Positions 32,742-41,224 of a stretch of DNA of 64,000 nt are shown piece after piece. The stretch's first letter is position 1. Every line of letters begins with the position of its first letter. The notes below the pieces were generated by a model. It was given only the letters and a program-made list of their open reading frames with translations, ran no database searches and had not been told where the DNA came from. The position numbers and the translations under genes are program-made. The DNA is from Nocardioides caldifontis. GTDB taxonomy: Bacteria > Actinomycetota > Actinomycetes > Propionibacteriales > Nocardioidaceae. Where the stretch lies: contig NZ_ML701736.1 of the NCBI RefSeq assembly GCF_008087345.1, forward strand, positions 1 through 64,000. The letters run 5' to 3'.

Positions 32742-35700
32742 CGGCGTCGGCTAATGAACTGCTCACGTCCACACTCGCCCACCATCTTGCCTCACTACTC
32801 GACGAAGCGGAGCCGGGACACTGTGTGCGCGTCGACGACGTGAATGCCGCGCTGGCTCCCGATCTCGCCTTCGCCCTCTCGGAGAAACTGTCGAAGGCCG
32901 CCGTCCACGTGCTTCGGGCGCACCCCGAAGGCCCCCGGGAGATCGCGGCCGAGCGCGCGATCGAAATCCGCAACCGCAAGCAGCAACCGTGCGTCCTAAT
33001 CGTGCCGGCGGGGGAGGGCCACGCCGCTAGCTCCCTCGACAACTCGTTCCAGCGAATCCCCGTCCTCGACGCTTACACCCACGTCGAGCGACTGCTGCTC
33101 GATCGCATCGGCGACCAGGTTGTCCGCGAGCTGGCCGTCCGGAACCGGCGCTGGCTGCGGGCGCAACGCCAGGAGGCTTGGACCGAGTTCCTCGCCCAGC
33201 TCTGCGTCGAACCGACCGAGGCCGCCTTCGGGCGGAACCTGTGGATGGTGGGTCTGGTGCCAGACCACGCCGACCACCCAGGCAACCGCGTCGAGCGGAA
33301 CCGGCTGGCGGTGCAGGCGATCAGCCGCCCCTCGCGGCCGGCGGCCGCGATGGACGAGCGGTTCACGGTCGCGGGACTCCAGGAGGGGCCATGGCGCGGG
33401 CCACTGCGCCGGTTCTGCGAGCAGCGGGGAGCGCAGCTCGCCAACCCGCGCCTCTGGGCTCAGGCGATCGCCGAGCACCATCCCGAGCTCACCTTCGACA
33501 AGTGGCCCCTGGCGGAGGACATCGCCGAGGACATCGACGAGCTGGAGGTCGTGCCCTTCACCAGTGCGGCGGGCACAGTCGAGAAGTGGAGCAAGCTCAA
33601 GCAGGGAGCCGACGGCCAGCTGGTCCTCGAGGTGCCAGAAGGAGGTACCGGCTCCGTCACCGTCAAGTGGAGGACCGCTCCCGCCAACATTGCCGCGGTG
33701 GCCAAATGGGAGCTGTCGGTAGTCCCGCCGGATGATCTGCGCACAGACGACACCGAACCTCTAGCGTCGACAGTGATCGCGGGCGGCCGCCGTCAGGGCA
33801 CTGTCAAGGTTGCCCTCGAGGAGGACTCCCTGACCGCCGGGACCCGGTTCGTGGTGAGCGTACGGGCGATCGCGGAGCACGGGGAGTCGGTCAACCTCAC
33901 GTCCGGCGATCCGGCCTCCGCGGACAGTCAGGAGTTCCAGATCGTCGGCGCCCAGGAGGGCGAGACGAAGACCCGGCGGACAGCGGCCACGAGCGTCCCC
34001 GAGGCCGTTGTCCGCGCTGCGCTTGATGGTCTCGACGATCTGTCCGAAGACCTAGTCTCCTGGGACTTGGACGGACAGGTCTTTTCCCTGCGGCTTGGGA
34101 ATAGGCGCGCCGTCCAGGTCCGGATCTGTGCCCCGCTGATCAGCTGCCAGCGCACGGCCACCGCGCAGCCCGACCGGCCGGTGCACTTCCGCGCACGCGG
34201 AGCCCACGGCACGCCGCTTGAGCCGGACCGGGTCGAGGAGATCGAACTGGCGCTTCCCGCCGCGCTCAAGCGGGCGCGCTCGGAGTTCTTGGCGGCCCTC
34301 GCTGGCACGCCGCACCGGGACACGATCGAGTCGGCGGCCTGGAGTGAAGGGCTGCGCGAGCTCGCCGCGACGTATGCCGCGTCCTACAAGCGGGCGCTTG
34401 AGCTCCCAGGACAGCAGCTCGACGACCTGCTGCGGATGGACACGATGTCGCTCGACGTCTTGCGTAGCAACACCGTCATCCGTGCCGTCATCGTCCTCCC
34501 GACGCACCCGCTGCGTGCGGCCTGGGCGGCGACTCACGACCTCGTTCTGCGGGACTGGGCTCAGCAGCTCACCGAACTGACCCCGCGTGGTGCGCGTGCG
34601 CGCATGGTCGATGCCGATCTAGTCGCCCAGGTCGTGCCGGCGAACCTGCCGTTCACCGTCCCCGTCGATGGCGAACTCGCGGTGTACACCGAGGAGCTGA
34701 CGTTTGGCTCCGGGCTCTATCTCGTGCCCGGCGACGTCGATAGTGAAGCGGCCGCCGAGTCTGTGGCCTCGGTGCTGGAGTTGCAGCGGGCCGGATCGAC
34801 GATGCGAGCGTCGTCGCAGATGGTGGCCGAGCGGATCAAGGCCTACGAAGCCGCGCACAACCCCGGTGGGACGCTGCGGGTGCTGGCGGTCAACCCCGGT
34901 TCAGGGGGGTTACTCGCCGGCGCTCTTCGTGAACCTGTCCAGCAGGGCGAGGATGATGAGGAGGACCCGCGGCGGCTGGAAATCCTGGTTTACTCCGACA
35001 GCCCGTCCTACACCCAGCCCGTGCCGGCCCTCTCCGGCCTGCAGCAGAGTATGCGTCGCCGCGAGCTCGCTCGGAAGACTACCCACCTGACGCCTCCGCT
35101 GTCCCTGTCGGTGCGCCGCGTCAACGACCTCAAGACGGACCCGCAGGGCGCACACCTGACGGTCATACAGGACATCGGCGCACCTGCAGTCGATTTCGGG
35201 CCGGATCCCGAACGTCGCCCGGCGTTCGAGGACCTCCTCGTGCCGATCGTGACCCGCTCGTTCACCGAGGCTGGTGACCTGATCTGGGAGAGTGCTGCGG
35301 CGACCGGCCCGTCCACCGGTGGCGGCGACGGCGAGCTGCCCGTCGTGCACCGCACCCACCAGCGCGCTGTGGCGCGGCTCGCCTCGTCGCCGGAGGGGGC
35401 AGTTCCGGCCGTCAAGGTGGTGCTGGACGGGGAGCATCAGGCCCGCATCGGCGCGGCCCACGCCAGGTCGGATTGGGTGATCGGCGTCGACCGGTTCATC
35501 GGTGTTGACCTGTTCGAGCTCGGCACCGGCGCGATCGGCGAGTCCTACATTCTCGACTATGCCCCGGACTTCGTTGAGGGCATCGGCGAGCGCCTCACCG
35601 TGACCACTGCGAACCGTCGCGAGGTGGAGCTTCTCCTTGAGGAAGCAATGCGCGAGCTTGGCCTCGCCGACGTTCAGCACAGCGTTGGCGGGGTGCTGTC

Positions 35701-37747
35701 CACGTTGGCCGTCGTCTCCGGTCGGTTGGCGCTGCGGCTGCTCGAGAACACCAACCACGCCCGCGAGGCGGTTGCCCTGGCGGCGGTCATCACCCACCTG
35801 CGGGAACGGGGTGACCTCGAGGGGCTGATCGTCGTACCCGTCGATGCCCACCCGGAGATCTTCGGCGTCGCAGCCCGCGACGAAGGGGCCAGGCGTCGCT
35901 GCGACCTTCTGCTTGTGCGCGTCGGCCAGCGCTCCTTCAAGATCGAGTGCGTCGAGGTGAAGTCCCGAAAGGAGGCGCGCCTGCCGCAGATGCTCGCTGA
36001 CCACATCGTCGACCAGCTGCAGGACACCAAGCGCTTGCTGCAGTCGCGATTCTTCGCCAGCGACCCTCCTCGCATCGACATCAGACTGCAGCTGGCGCGT
36101 TTGGCGAGCGTCCTCCACTATTACGCCGACCGCTCTGTCCGGCACGGCCTTATCTCCGGGGAGAGGGCAGCCGACGTTCACCGTCACATCGACCGGGTGA
36201 CCGAGGGGCAGATCGCTCCGGAGATTTCCCTGCGGGGATATGTGATCAGCCTGAACGGCGATGAGGGATTCAGGAAGAAGTACGGCGAGATCCCGCTCAC
36301 CGTCCTGACGGCGAACGACTTGGGCCGACTCGGCTTCACCACCGTACTGCCGACGCCCTCTGCGCGCGGAAAGGAGGGCGAAGGGTCCAGGCCCGGGGCC
36401 TCGGCCCGGCGACCGGGCGACCCCCCGGTTTACCCGAGCCCCGATTCCCGACCAGACGCCGAGCCAGGGGAGCCCGCACCGCAATCGGATCCCCAGCCGG
36501 AGCCCGAGGCCCAGTCCCGAGCCAACAGTTCGAGTTCCCAGCCTAATGGCGTGCCGTCCGCAGGCCCGGAATCGGTAAGCACAAGCGGGACGGCCCAGGT
36601 GAAGAAGCGGGCTACGAGCACCTCTACTGACGGTCCCGCGGTTGCGGCGCCCTTCTCTGACGGCCCCGTGGCGGATCCCGAGGTCGGCACCGTGGAGCCG
36701 GTCGCCAGAAGGAATCCGAGCGAGGTCGAGACTGTCTTGGGGGTCGACGCAAACTCCTCTGATGTGCTGTGGCGAGTCAGCACCCAAGGCAGCCCGCACG
36801 CCTTCATCGTCGGGATCCCAGGGCAGGGCAAGTCCGTGACGACTCGTCACATCATCCGGAGTTTCGCCAACCAGGGTCTGCCGTCACTGGTCTTCGACTT
36901 TCATGGTGACATGGCGGCTGATCCTCCCTCGGGAGCAACGGTCCTGAACGCAGCGGAGGGGCTGCCGTTCAGTCCATTCGAGGCGGACGTACGAGTTGGA
37001 CGACCGATCAACACGACCGCGTGGGAAATCTCGGAGATCGTCGCCTATGTCACCAAGCTCGGCGAGATCCAGCGGAATCACGTTTATGACGCGCTTCAGG
37101 CAATGTACTCGGCGCACGGTTGGCACGGCACTGAGCGAGGTGACAGCCTGCCGGTTATAAGTGAGTTCGGTGATGCCGTAGAAGCAGCCGAGGCCAACGC
37201 CCGTGGCCGTAACGCGCGCCAACGGCTGAGGCCGATGACGGACTTTGGGTTATTTCGCGATGACGCAGATGCGGCCTTCGACCTGCTCAACGCCTATCGT
37301 GGTGGCGTCGTCGTCGATGTGAGTCAGCTGGGGCTCGAAGAGGTGCAGCTCTTCGCTGCGTCGTTCATCCTGCGCAAGATCTACCGAGAGATGTTCAAGT
37401 GGCCACAGGATCGAGCTATGAAGCTGGCGGTCGTTCTCGACGAGGCCCATCGGATGGCGCGCGACGTGACCCTGCCGAAGCTAATGAAGGAGGGTCGGAA
37501 GTACGGGGTGAGCGTCATCGTGGCCAGCCAGAACGCCGACGACTTCCACAAGGATGTCCTTGGCAACGCGGGAACGAAAATTGTCTTCCGGACCAATCAC
37601 CCTGCTTCGCGGGCTGTTGCCGGATACTTGCGAGGGCGAGGTGGGCTCGACCTAAGCGTGGAGATTGAGAAACTCAACGTGGGCGTGGCGTACGTGTCGA
37701 CGCCCGACCACCCACAGGCGCGGCGCACCTACATGCAGGAGTACTAG
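32738..37747 (+). CDS. Giant HerA/DptH-like DNA-translocating ATPase
   Basis: This 1669-residue protein starts at a GTG overlapping the previous stop. The first ~1200 residues have no clear motif, apart from a nuclease-like KIECVEVKSRKEA stretch near residue 1070. A Pro/Ser/Glu-rich linker lies at about 1205-1310. The C-terminal ~350 residues are a FtsK/HerA-type motor: Walker A GIPGQGKS (1359-1366), Walker B VVLDEAH (Asp1568, Glu1569) and a downstream VIVASQNADDF sensor. DptH of Dnd systems has the same size and C-terminal motor. It is the last gene of the block and should be the motor of the restriction complex. Confidence 0.75.
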   Translation: MTASANELLTSTLAHHLASLLDEAEPGHCVRVDDVNAALAPDLAFALSEKLSKAAVHVLRAHPEGPREIAAERAIEIRNRKQQPCVLIVPAGEGHAASSLDNSFQRIPVLDAYTHVERLLLDRIGDQVVRELAVRNRRWLRAQRQEAWTEFLAQLCVEPTEAAFGRNLWMVGLVPDHADHPGNRVERNRLAVQAISRPSRPAAAMDERFTVAGLQEGPWRGPLRRFCEQRGAQLANPRLWAQAIAEHHPELTFDKWPLAEDIAEDIDELEVVPFTSAAGTVEKWSKLKQGADGQLVLEVPEGGTGSVTVKWRTAPANIAAVAKWELSVVPPDDLRTDDTEPLASTVIAGGRRQGTVKVALEEDSLTAGTRFVVSVRAIAEHGESVNLTSGDPASADSQEFQIVGAQEGETKTRRTAATSVPEAVVRAALDGLDDLSEDLVSWDLDGQVFSLRLGNRRAVQVRICAPLISCQRTATAQPDRPVHFRARGAHGTPLEPDRVEEIELALPAALKRARSEFLAALAGTPHRDTIESAAWSEGLRELAATYAASYKRALELPGQQLDDLLRMDTMSLDVLRSNTVIRAVIVLPTHPLRAAWAATHDLVLRDWAQQLTELTPRGARARMVDADLVAQVVPANLPFTVPVDGELAVYTEELTFGSGLYLVPGDVDSEAAAESVASVLELQRAGSTMRASSQMVAERIKAYEAAHNPGGTLRVLAVNPGSGGLLAGALREPVQQGEDDEEDPRRLEILVYSDSPSYTQPVPALSGLQQSMRRRELARKTTHLTPPLSLSVRRVNDLKTDPQGAHLTVIQDIGAPAVDFGPDPERRPAFEDLLVPIVTRSFTEAGDLIWESAAATGPSTGGGDGELPVVHRTHQRAVARLASSPEGAVPAVKVVLDGEHQARIGAAHARSDWVIGVDRFIGVDLFELGTGAIGESYILDYAPDFVEGIGERLTVTTANRREVELLLEEAMRELGLADVQHSVGGVLSTLAVVSGRLALRLLENTNHAREAVALAAVITHLRERGDLEGLIVVPVDAHPEIFGVAARDEGARRRCDLLLVRVGQRSFKIECVEVKSRKEARLPQMLADHIVDQLQDTKRLLQSRFFASDPPRIDIRLQLARLASVLHYYADRSVRHGLISGERAADVHRHIDRVTEGQIAPEISLRGYVISLNGDEGFRKKYGEIPLTVLTANDLGRLGFTTVLPTPSARGKEGEGSRPGASARRPGDPPVYPSPDSRPDAEPGEPAPQSDPQPEPEAQSRANSSSSQPNGVPSAGPESVSTSGTAQVKKRATSTSTDGPAVAAPFSDGPVADPEVGTVEPVARRNPSEVETVLGVDANSSDVLWRVSTQGSPHAFIVGIPGQGKSVTTRHIIRSFANQGLPSLVFDFHGDMAADPPSGATVLNAAEGLPFSPFEADVRVGRPINTTAWEISEIVAYVTKLGEIQRNHVYDALQAMYSAHGWHGTERGDSLPVISEFGDAVEAAEANARGRNARQRLRPMTDFGLFRDDADAAFDLLNAYRGGVVVDVSQLGLEEVQLFAASFILRKIYREMFKWPQDRAMKLAVVLDEAHRMARDVTLPKLMKEGRKYGVSVIVASQNADDFHKDVLGNAGTKIVFRTNHPASRAVAGYLRGRGGLDLSVEIEKLNVGVAYVSTPDHPQARRTYMQEY

Positions 37748-37805
37748 CCTTCGACGGCGGGCCCTCAGGCACGGTCCGGACAGCAATGTTCCAGTTGGCA
37801 AGCTG

Positions 37806-37916
37806 TTATGAGCCGTTGCATCCGAAACTTCCGAAGCCGAGCACCTCGGCCCACGTCGTCGGTGCGCCGAACGCGGTGAAAGCCGCGGTGTTCAGCCAGT
37901 TGGTGACGCTGTCCAT
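37806..37916 (-). pseudogene. pnuC: Truncated pnuC N-terminus at the right edge of the defence block
   Basis: The frame starts at an ATG overlapping the nrtR stop (TGATG). Its first 28 residues (37916-37833) include NTAAFTAFG and TTWAEVLGF, which read like the beginning of the nicotinamide riboside transporter PnuC. After EVLGF the expected first membrane helix is replaced by a few unrelated residues and a TAA at 37806-37808. PnuC normally has about 200-250 residues. nrtR followed by a NAD-precursor transporter is a natural pairing. The break lies near 37833 and probably marks where foreign DNA replaced the gene. No remainder was found at the left edge. Confidence 0.55.
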
Positions 37917-38662
37917 CAGTTCCCCCTCGTCCTGCCGCGGGGCCGCTGGTCACGAGGGAGCAGCAGACGGCGGCGTTCGTCGTCCGACAGTTGTCGCTGC
38001 TGGCGTGTCAGGTACAGCTGTGCCGGTCGCCCGCCGCTGCTGCGCACCGCAGGCGAGCCGTCGCGCTCGAGCACCGGCGACAGGTGCGGTGTCATCCGCC
38101 GGTTGAACGTGTCGCGGAGCAGCGGTTCGCCGAGGACGGCCTCGTGGACGGCGCGCAGCTCGGCGAGGGTGAACGGTCCGGCGAGCAGGCCATCCGGGTC
38201 CGGGCGCCGCTCGTACCGCGCCCGGATCGCGGCGACCGCAGCACTGACGATGTCGGCGTGGTCGTAGAGCAGCGGGCGCTTCGGTCGCGGGCGACCCTGG
38301 AGGTCCACGCCCACCAGCTCCCCCTGCGCGCTCTCGAGCTCGTCGGCGGGCAGGGCGAGTGCGTGGGCGAGCGACATCGTCCATGCACGCGGGTCTCTCG
38401 CCGGGTCGTCGAAGACCCCGAGCAGAGTGAGGCGGGACGGCGTGATGCGCAGCCCGACCTTGATCCCGAGGACGTCCGCCACGGCGTCCTCCATGGTCTG
38501 CTGCGGCCGGAGGAACCGGCCGGGGAGCGCCCACGCGTCGTCCACCGGTTGCAGGAGGATGCCGAGCCGCCCGACCGCGGTCCGCCCCTCGGCCGGCAGC
38601 ACCGTCATCAGCGCGAGGTCGACCGCGACGTTGGGCCGGGGGTACCGGTTCAGCTCTGCCAC
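37916..38662 (-). CDS. nrtR: NrtR-type Nudix-related transcriptional regulator
   Basis: The N-terminal Nudix-fold domain has a degenerate Nudix box (GRFLRPQQTMEDAVADVLGI, with the REUXEE core lost), so it should bind but not hydrolyse its ligand. The C-terminal winged helix includes GPFTLAELRAVHEAVLGEPL and a GRPAQLY motif. This is the NrtR architecture, an ADP-ribose-sensing repressor of NAD-metabolism genes. GTG 38662 is preferred (248 residues). The longer frame to 38722 would run through the divergent promoter. No clear ribosome-binding site is seen, so it may be leaderless. It diverges from the ADP-ribosylglycohydrolase gene and precedes the truncated pnuC. Confidence 0.75.
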   Translation of the reverse strand: MAELNRYPRPNVAVDLALMTVLPAEGRTAVGRLGILLQPVDDAWALPGRFLRPQQTMEDAVADVLGIKVGLRITPSRLTLLGVFDDPARDPRAWTMSLAHALALPADELESAQGELVGVDLQGRPRPKRPLLYDHADIVSAAVAAIRARYERRPDPDGLLAGPFTLAELRAVHEAVLGEPLLRDTFNRRMTPHLSPVLERDGSPAVRSSGGRPAQLYLTRQQRQLSDDERRRLLLPRDQRPRGRTRGN

Positions 38663-38672
38663 GTGCGGCAAC

Positions 38673-38692
38673 TTAGCGCGAATATGCGTTAA
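38673..38692. promoter_or_regulatory. Candidate NrtR operator
   Basis: The divergent gap contains the imperfect 20-bp palindrome TTAGCGCGAATATGCGTTAA, with half-sites TTAnCGC and GCGnTAA around an A/T centre. It is A/T-rich against a GC-rich background and lies between nrtR and the ADP-ribosylglycohydrolase gene. It could repress both when NAD turnover, read as ADP-ribose, is low. Confidence 0.5.
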
Positions 38693-38722
38693 AATGCAAT
38701 CGACGAGACCGAGGGGGACCAC

Positions 38723-40258
38723 ATGAGACTCGCATCAGCACAGACCGACCGCGCCGCCGGCGTCCTGCTCGGGGCAGCCGTCGGTGACGCGTTGGGTGCC
38801 GGCTACGAGTTCGGCACGGCCCGGCTCGCGCCGGACGAGCAGCCGCGCATGATCGGCGGCGGGCTCGGCGGGTTCGAGCCGGGGGAGTGGACCGACGACA
38901 CGGCGCAGACGTGGGCGGTCGCCGAGGTCGCCGCCACCGGCGCCGACCTGCGCACGGACGAGGCGCTGACCGACGTGGCCCGGGGCTTCGCCCGGTGGTA
39001 CGCCGAAGGGCCGCCGGACGTCGGCGTCCAGACCTCCCGCGTGCTCGGATCCGTCGGCCGGCAGCCGACGGCCGGAGCGCTGCGGGACGCCGCCCGCGAC
39101 GTCCTGGCTCGCACCGGCCGCGCCGGCGGCAACGGTTCGCTGATGCGCACCTCGCCGGTCGCGCTCGCGCACGTCGACGACGCTTCGGCCACCGCCGAGG
39201 CGGCGGTCGCCGTGAGCGAGCTGACCCACGCCGACCCCCGAGCGGGTGAGGCGTGCGTCCTCTGGTGCCTGGCGATCCGGCACGCCGTGCTCGAGGGCGA
39301 GCTCGACGTCCGGGCGGGGCTACCGTTCCTCGATGCCGACGCGCGGACCTTCTGGGAGGCGCGCATCGACGAGGCGGAGTCGATGCCGCCGTCGACATTC
39401 CGTCCCAACGGCTACGTGGTGACCGCGCTCCAGGCGGCGTGGTCGGCGATCGTCTCTACACCCGTGGCTGACGCCGAGCCGCACCGTCACCTCGTCGACG
39501 CCCTCGCCACGGCGATCCACATCGGAGACGACACCGACACAGTCGCCTCCATCGCGGGTGCGCTGCTCGGCGCGCGGTGGGGCTCGTCCGCCGTGCCGGC
39601 GGAGTGGCGGCGCGTGGTGCACGGCTGGCCCGGTCGTACGGCGCGGCAGCTGGTGGACCTCGCCATGCTCACGATCAACGGCGGACGGCCGGACTCCTAC
39701 GGCTGGCCCGGTGTCTCCCGCGTCGACTACCACGGCTGGACCGGCAACGGCCGGGTGACCGTGCACCCGGACGACGACCGGGTCTACCTCGCGGGGATCT
39801 CCGCCCTCGACGACCTCCCCGCGGACGTCACCGCGGTCGTCAGCCTCTGCCGCACTGGAGGCGAGCACGTGCCAGGCTCGGTGACGCACATCGACTTCCG
39901 CCTGGTCGACAGCACCGCTGCCGACAACCCGAACTTGGCCTACGTCATCGACGACGCGGCGCGGACCGTCCAGGCTCTCCGCGATGAGGGGCACACCGTG
40001 CTGCTGCACTGCGTGGCGGGGCAGAGCAGGACGCCGACGGTGGCGGCGCGGTACTCGATGCTGCGGGCCGGCGTGTCAGCCGACGAGGCGCTCGACAAGG
40101 TCTGCGCCGCCCTGCCGGACCCGCGGCCTAACGAGGTGCTCGTCCGCGCCCTCCGGAAGCTGGATGGACTCCGTCGAGAGCAGGGTGACGATCGGGCCAC
40201 GCGTCACGCGGACAGCGGGGCTCCTTGGAAGACCTCCGTCCGGTGCCACGACACGTGA
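38723..40258 (+). CDS. ADP-ribosylglycohydrolase fused to a dual-specificity phosphatase
   Basis: This is a 511-residue two-domain protein. Residues ~8-320 are an ADP-ribosylglycohydrolase (DraG type) with GAAVGDALGAGYE, the Mg-binding EWTDDTAQ and the C-terminal IGDDTDTVASIAGALLGA. Residues ~330-490 are a cysteine phosphatase with the P-loop HCVAGQSRT (Cys430, Arg436, the CX5R motif). The first half would remove ADP-ribose from proteins, nucleic acids or metabolites and the second would dephosphorylate a partner or product. The 3' end overlaps the convergent endonuclease gene by 55 bp. It is divergent from nrtR, which suggests control by ADP-ribose/NAD status. Confidence 0.82.
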   Translation: MRLASAQTDRAAGVLLGAAVGDALGAGYEFGTARLAPDEQPRMIGGGLGGFEPGEWTDDTAQTWAVAEVAATGADLRTDEALTDVARGFARWYAEGPPDVGVQTSRVLGSVGRQPTAGALRDAARDVLARTGRAGGNGSLMRTSPVALAHVDDASATAEAAVAVSELTHADPRAGEACVLWCLAIRHAVLEGELDVRAGLPFLDADARTFWEARIDEAESMPPSTFRPNGYVVTALQAAWSAIVSTPVADAEPHRHLVDALATAIHIGDDTDTVASIAGALLGARWGSSAVPAEWRRVVHGWPGRTARQLVDLAMLTINGGRPDSYGWPGVSRVDYHGWTGNGRVTVHPDDDRVYLAGISALDDLPADVTAVVSLCRTGGEHVPGSVTHIDFRLVDSTAADNPNLAYVIDDAARTVQALRDEGHTVLLHCVAGQSRTPTVAARYSMLRAGVSADEALDKVCAALPDPRPNEVLVRALRKLDGLRREQGDDRATRHADSGAPWKTSVRCHDT

Positions 40259-41118
40259 GCCGACGACGGCAAGACAGTCCCCGGCCGTGGTCGGAGGCTG
40301 TTGCCGTGCAGGTCGTACACGAGCCTGCCGATGCCGTCGCCCGCCGAGAACCGGTCGGAGACGACGATCGCGTAGGAGTCGTCGAGCCCCATGGCGCCTC
40401 TGTCAAGGAGCTTGTGGTGCAGCGAGCAGAGAGCGAGCCCGTTGTCGAGAGTGTCGGGTCCGTCGAAGTTGAACCAACGGACGTGTGCCGCTTCGAGTCC
40501 GACAGGAGCGTGTCCGAGCCGGCCGTCGAAGCCACAGAACGCGCAGCGGTTGTCCCAGGCCTGCAGGACGGCTGACCGCCACACCGCGCTCCGCTGCCGT
40601 CCGGCCGTGGTGCCCGGCGCCGCTCCGGTCGTGAGGATGACTTGCGGGTCGAGACCCACCGCCTGCAGCACGTCGGGTGCGACGGTCGGTGGGAACTGGC
40701 TCTCGACCAGGAGCCGCGCTGCCTTCTCCAGCGCGCCCGGCGCCTTCAGCTCACGCTCGAGACTCGGTTCGAGTCGTCCTGTGACGGGCGCTTCGTCGAG
40801 CGGTCCGACATTGTCCATCGGGACCTCGCGGTCCAGGAGCCAGACCCCGTCCGCGCGCAACCGGGTGAAGGGGTACGCCGCCGACTGCCGGCGCCCGGTC
40901 CTTGACGGTCGACCGAACTGCGCGATGAGGTCCGCGAGCTCGCCCTCGACGTCGGACCATCGCATGCTGCTCGTCCCCTGGTTCGCCAGCCTGCCGAGCG
41001 CCAGCAACGCCAGCAGCGGCTTGTGAGGTGACCGCTTCCCGTCCTGTTGGTGCTGACGCAACGATGCAAGCCGCGCGACGACCGCTTCTGCTGCAGAGCG
41101 GCCGTCGGAGTGAGTCAT
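40204..41118 (-). CDS. Phosphorothioated-DNA-dependent HNH restriction endonuclease (ScoMcrA-like)
   Basis: This 304-residue type IV restriction enzyme starts at ATG 41118. The N-terminal half contains a sulfur-binding-type domain beginning RSPHKPLLALLALGRLA (29-45) and including the AYPFTRLRADGVW segment. The C-terminal HNH nuclease has CAFCG (192-196), LEAAHVRW (208-215) and NGLALCSLHHKLLDRG (226-241). Homologues such as ScoMcrA cut DNA with phosphorothioate links and are toxic beside Dnd modification genes. None are present here. It converges on the ADP-ribosylglycohydrolase gene and diverges from the NERD gene. Confidence 0.82.
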   Translation of the reverse strand: MTHSDGRSAAEAVVARLASLRQHQQDGKRSPHKPLLALLALGRLANQGTSSMRWSDVEGELADLIAQFGRPSRTGRRQSAAYPFTRLRADGVWLLDREVPMDNVGPLDEAPVTGRLEPSLERELKAPGALEKAARLLVESQFPPTVAPDVLQAVGLDPQVILTTGAAPGTTAGRQRSAVWRSAVLQAWDNRCAFCGFDGRLGHAPVGLEAAHVRWFNFDGPDTLDNGLALCSLHHKLLDRGAMGLDDSYAIVVSDRFSAGDGIGRLVYDLHGNSLRPRPGTVLPSSAHVSWHRTEVFQGAPLSA

Positions 41119-41224
41119 GGCGCCGACACTAGCGACGGGAGAGGTCGAGCGTCCGGTCTCCCCGAACTTGGCCACCGGTCCGATTTGTCCGATTAGGATG
41201 GCGCATCTGGAGCAGGAGGCGAGC

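Noticed and set aside
17927-37747. Calling the block a canonical BREX, DISARM or Dnd system
   Set aside because: PglZ/BrxA-C, DrmABC and DndACDE are all absent, so each name would cover only part of the gene set.
37748-37915. Plus-strand ORF from 37786 across the nrtR end
   Set aside because: It is antisense to the pnuC remnant and nrtR and has no start signal or domain.
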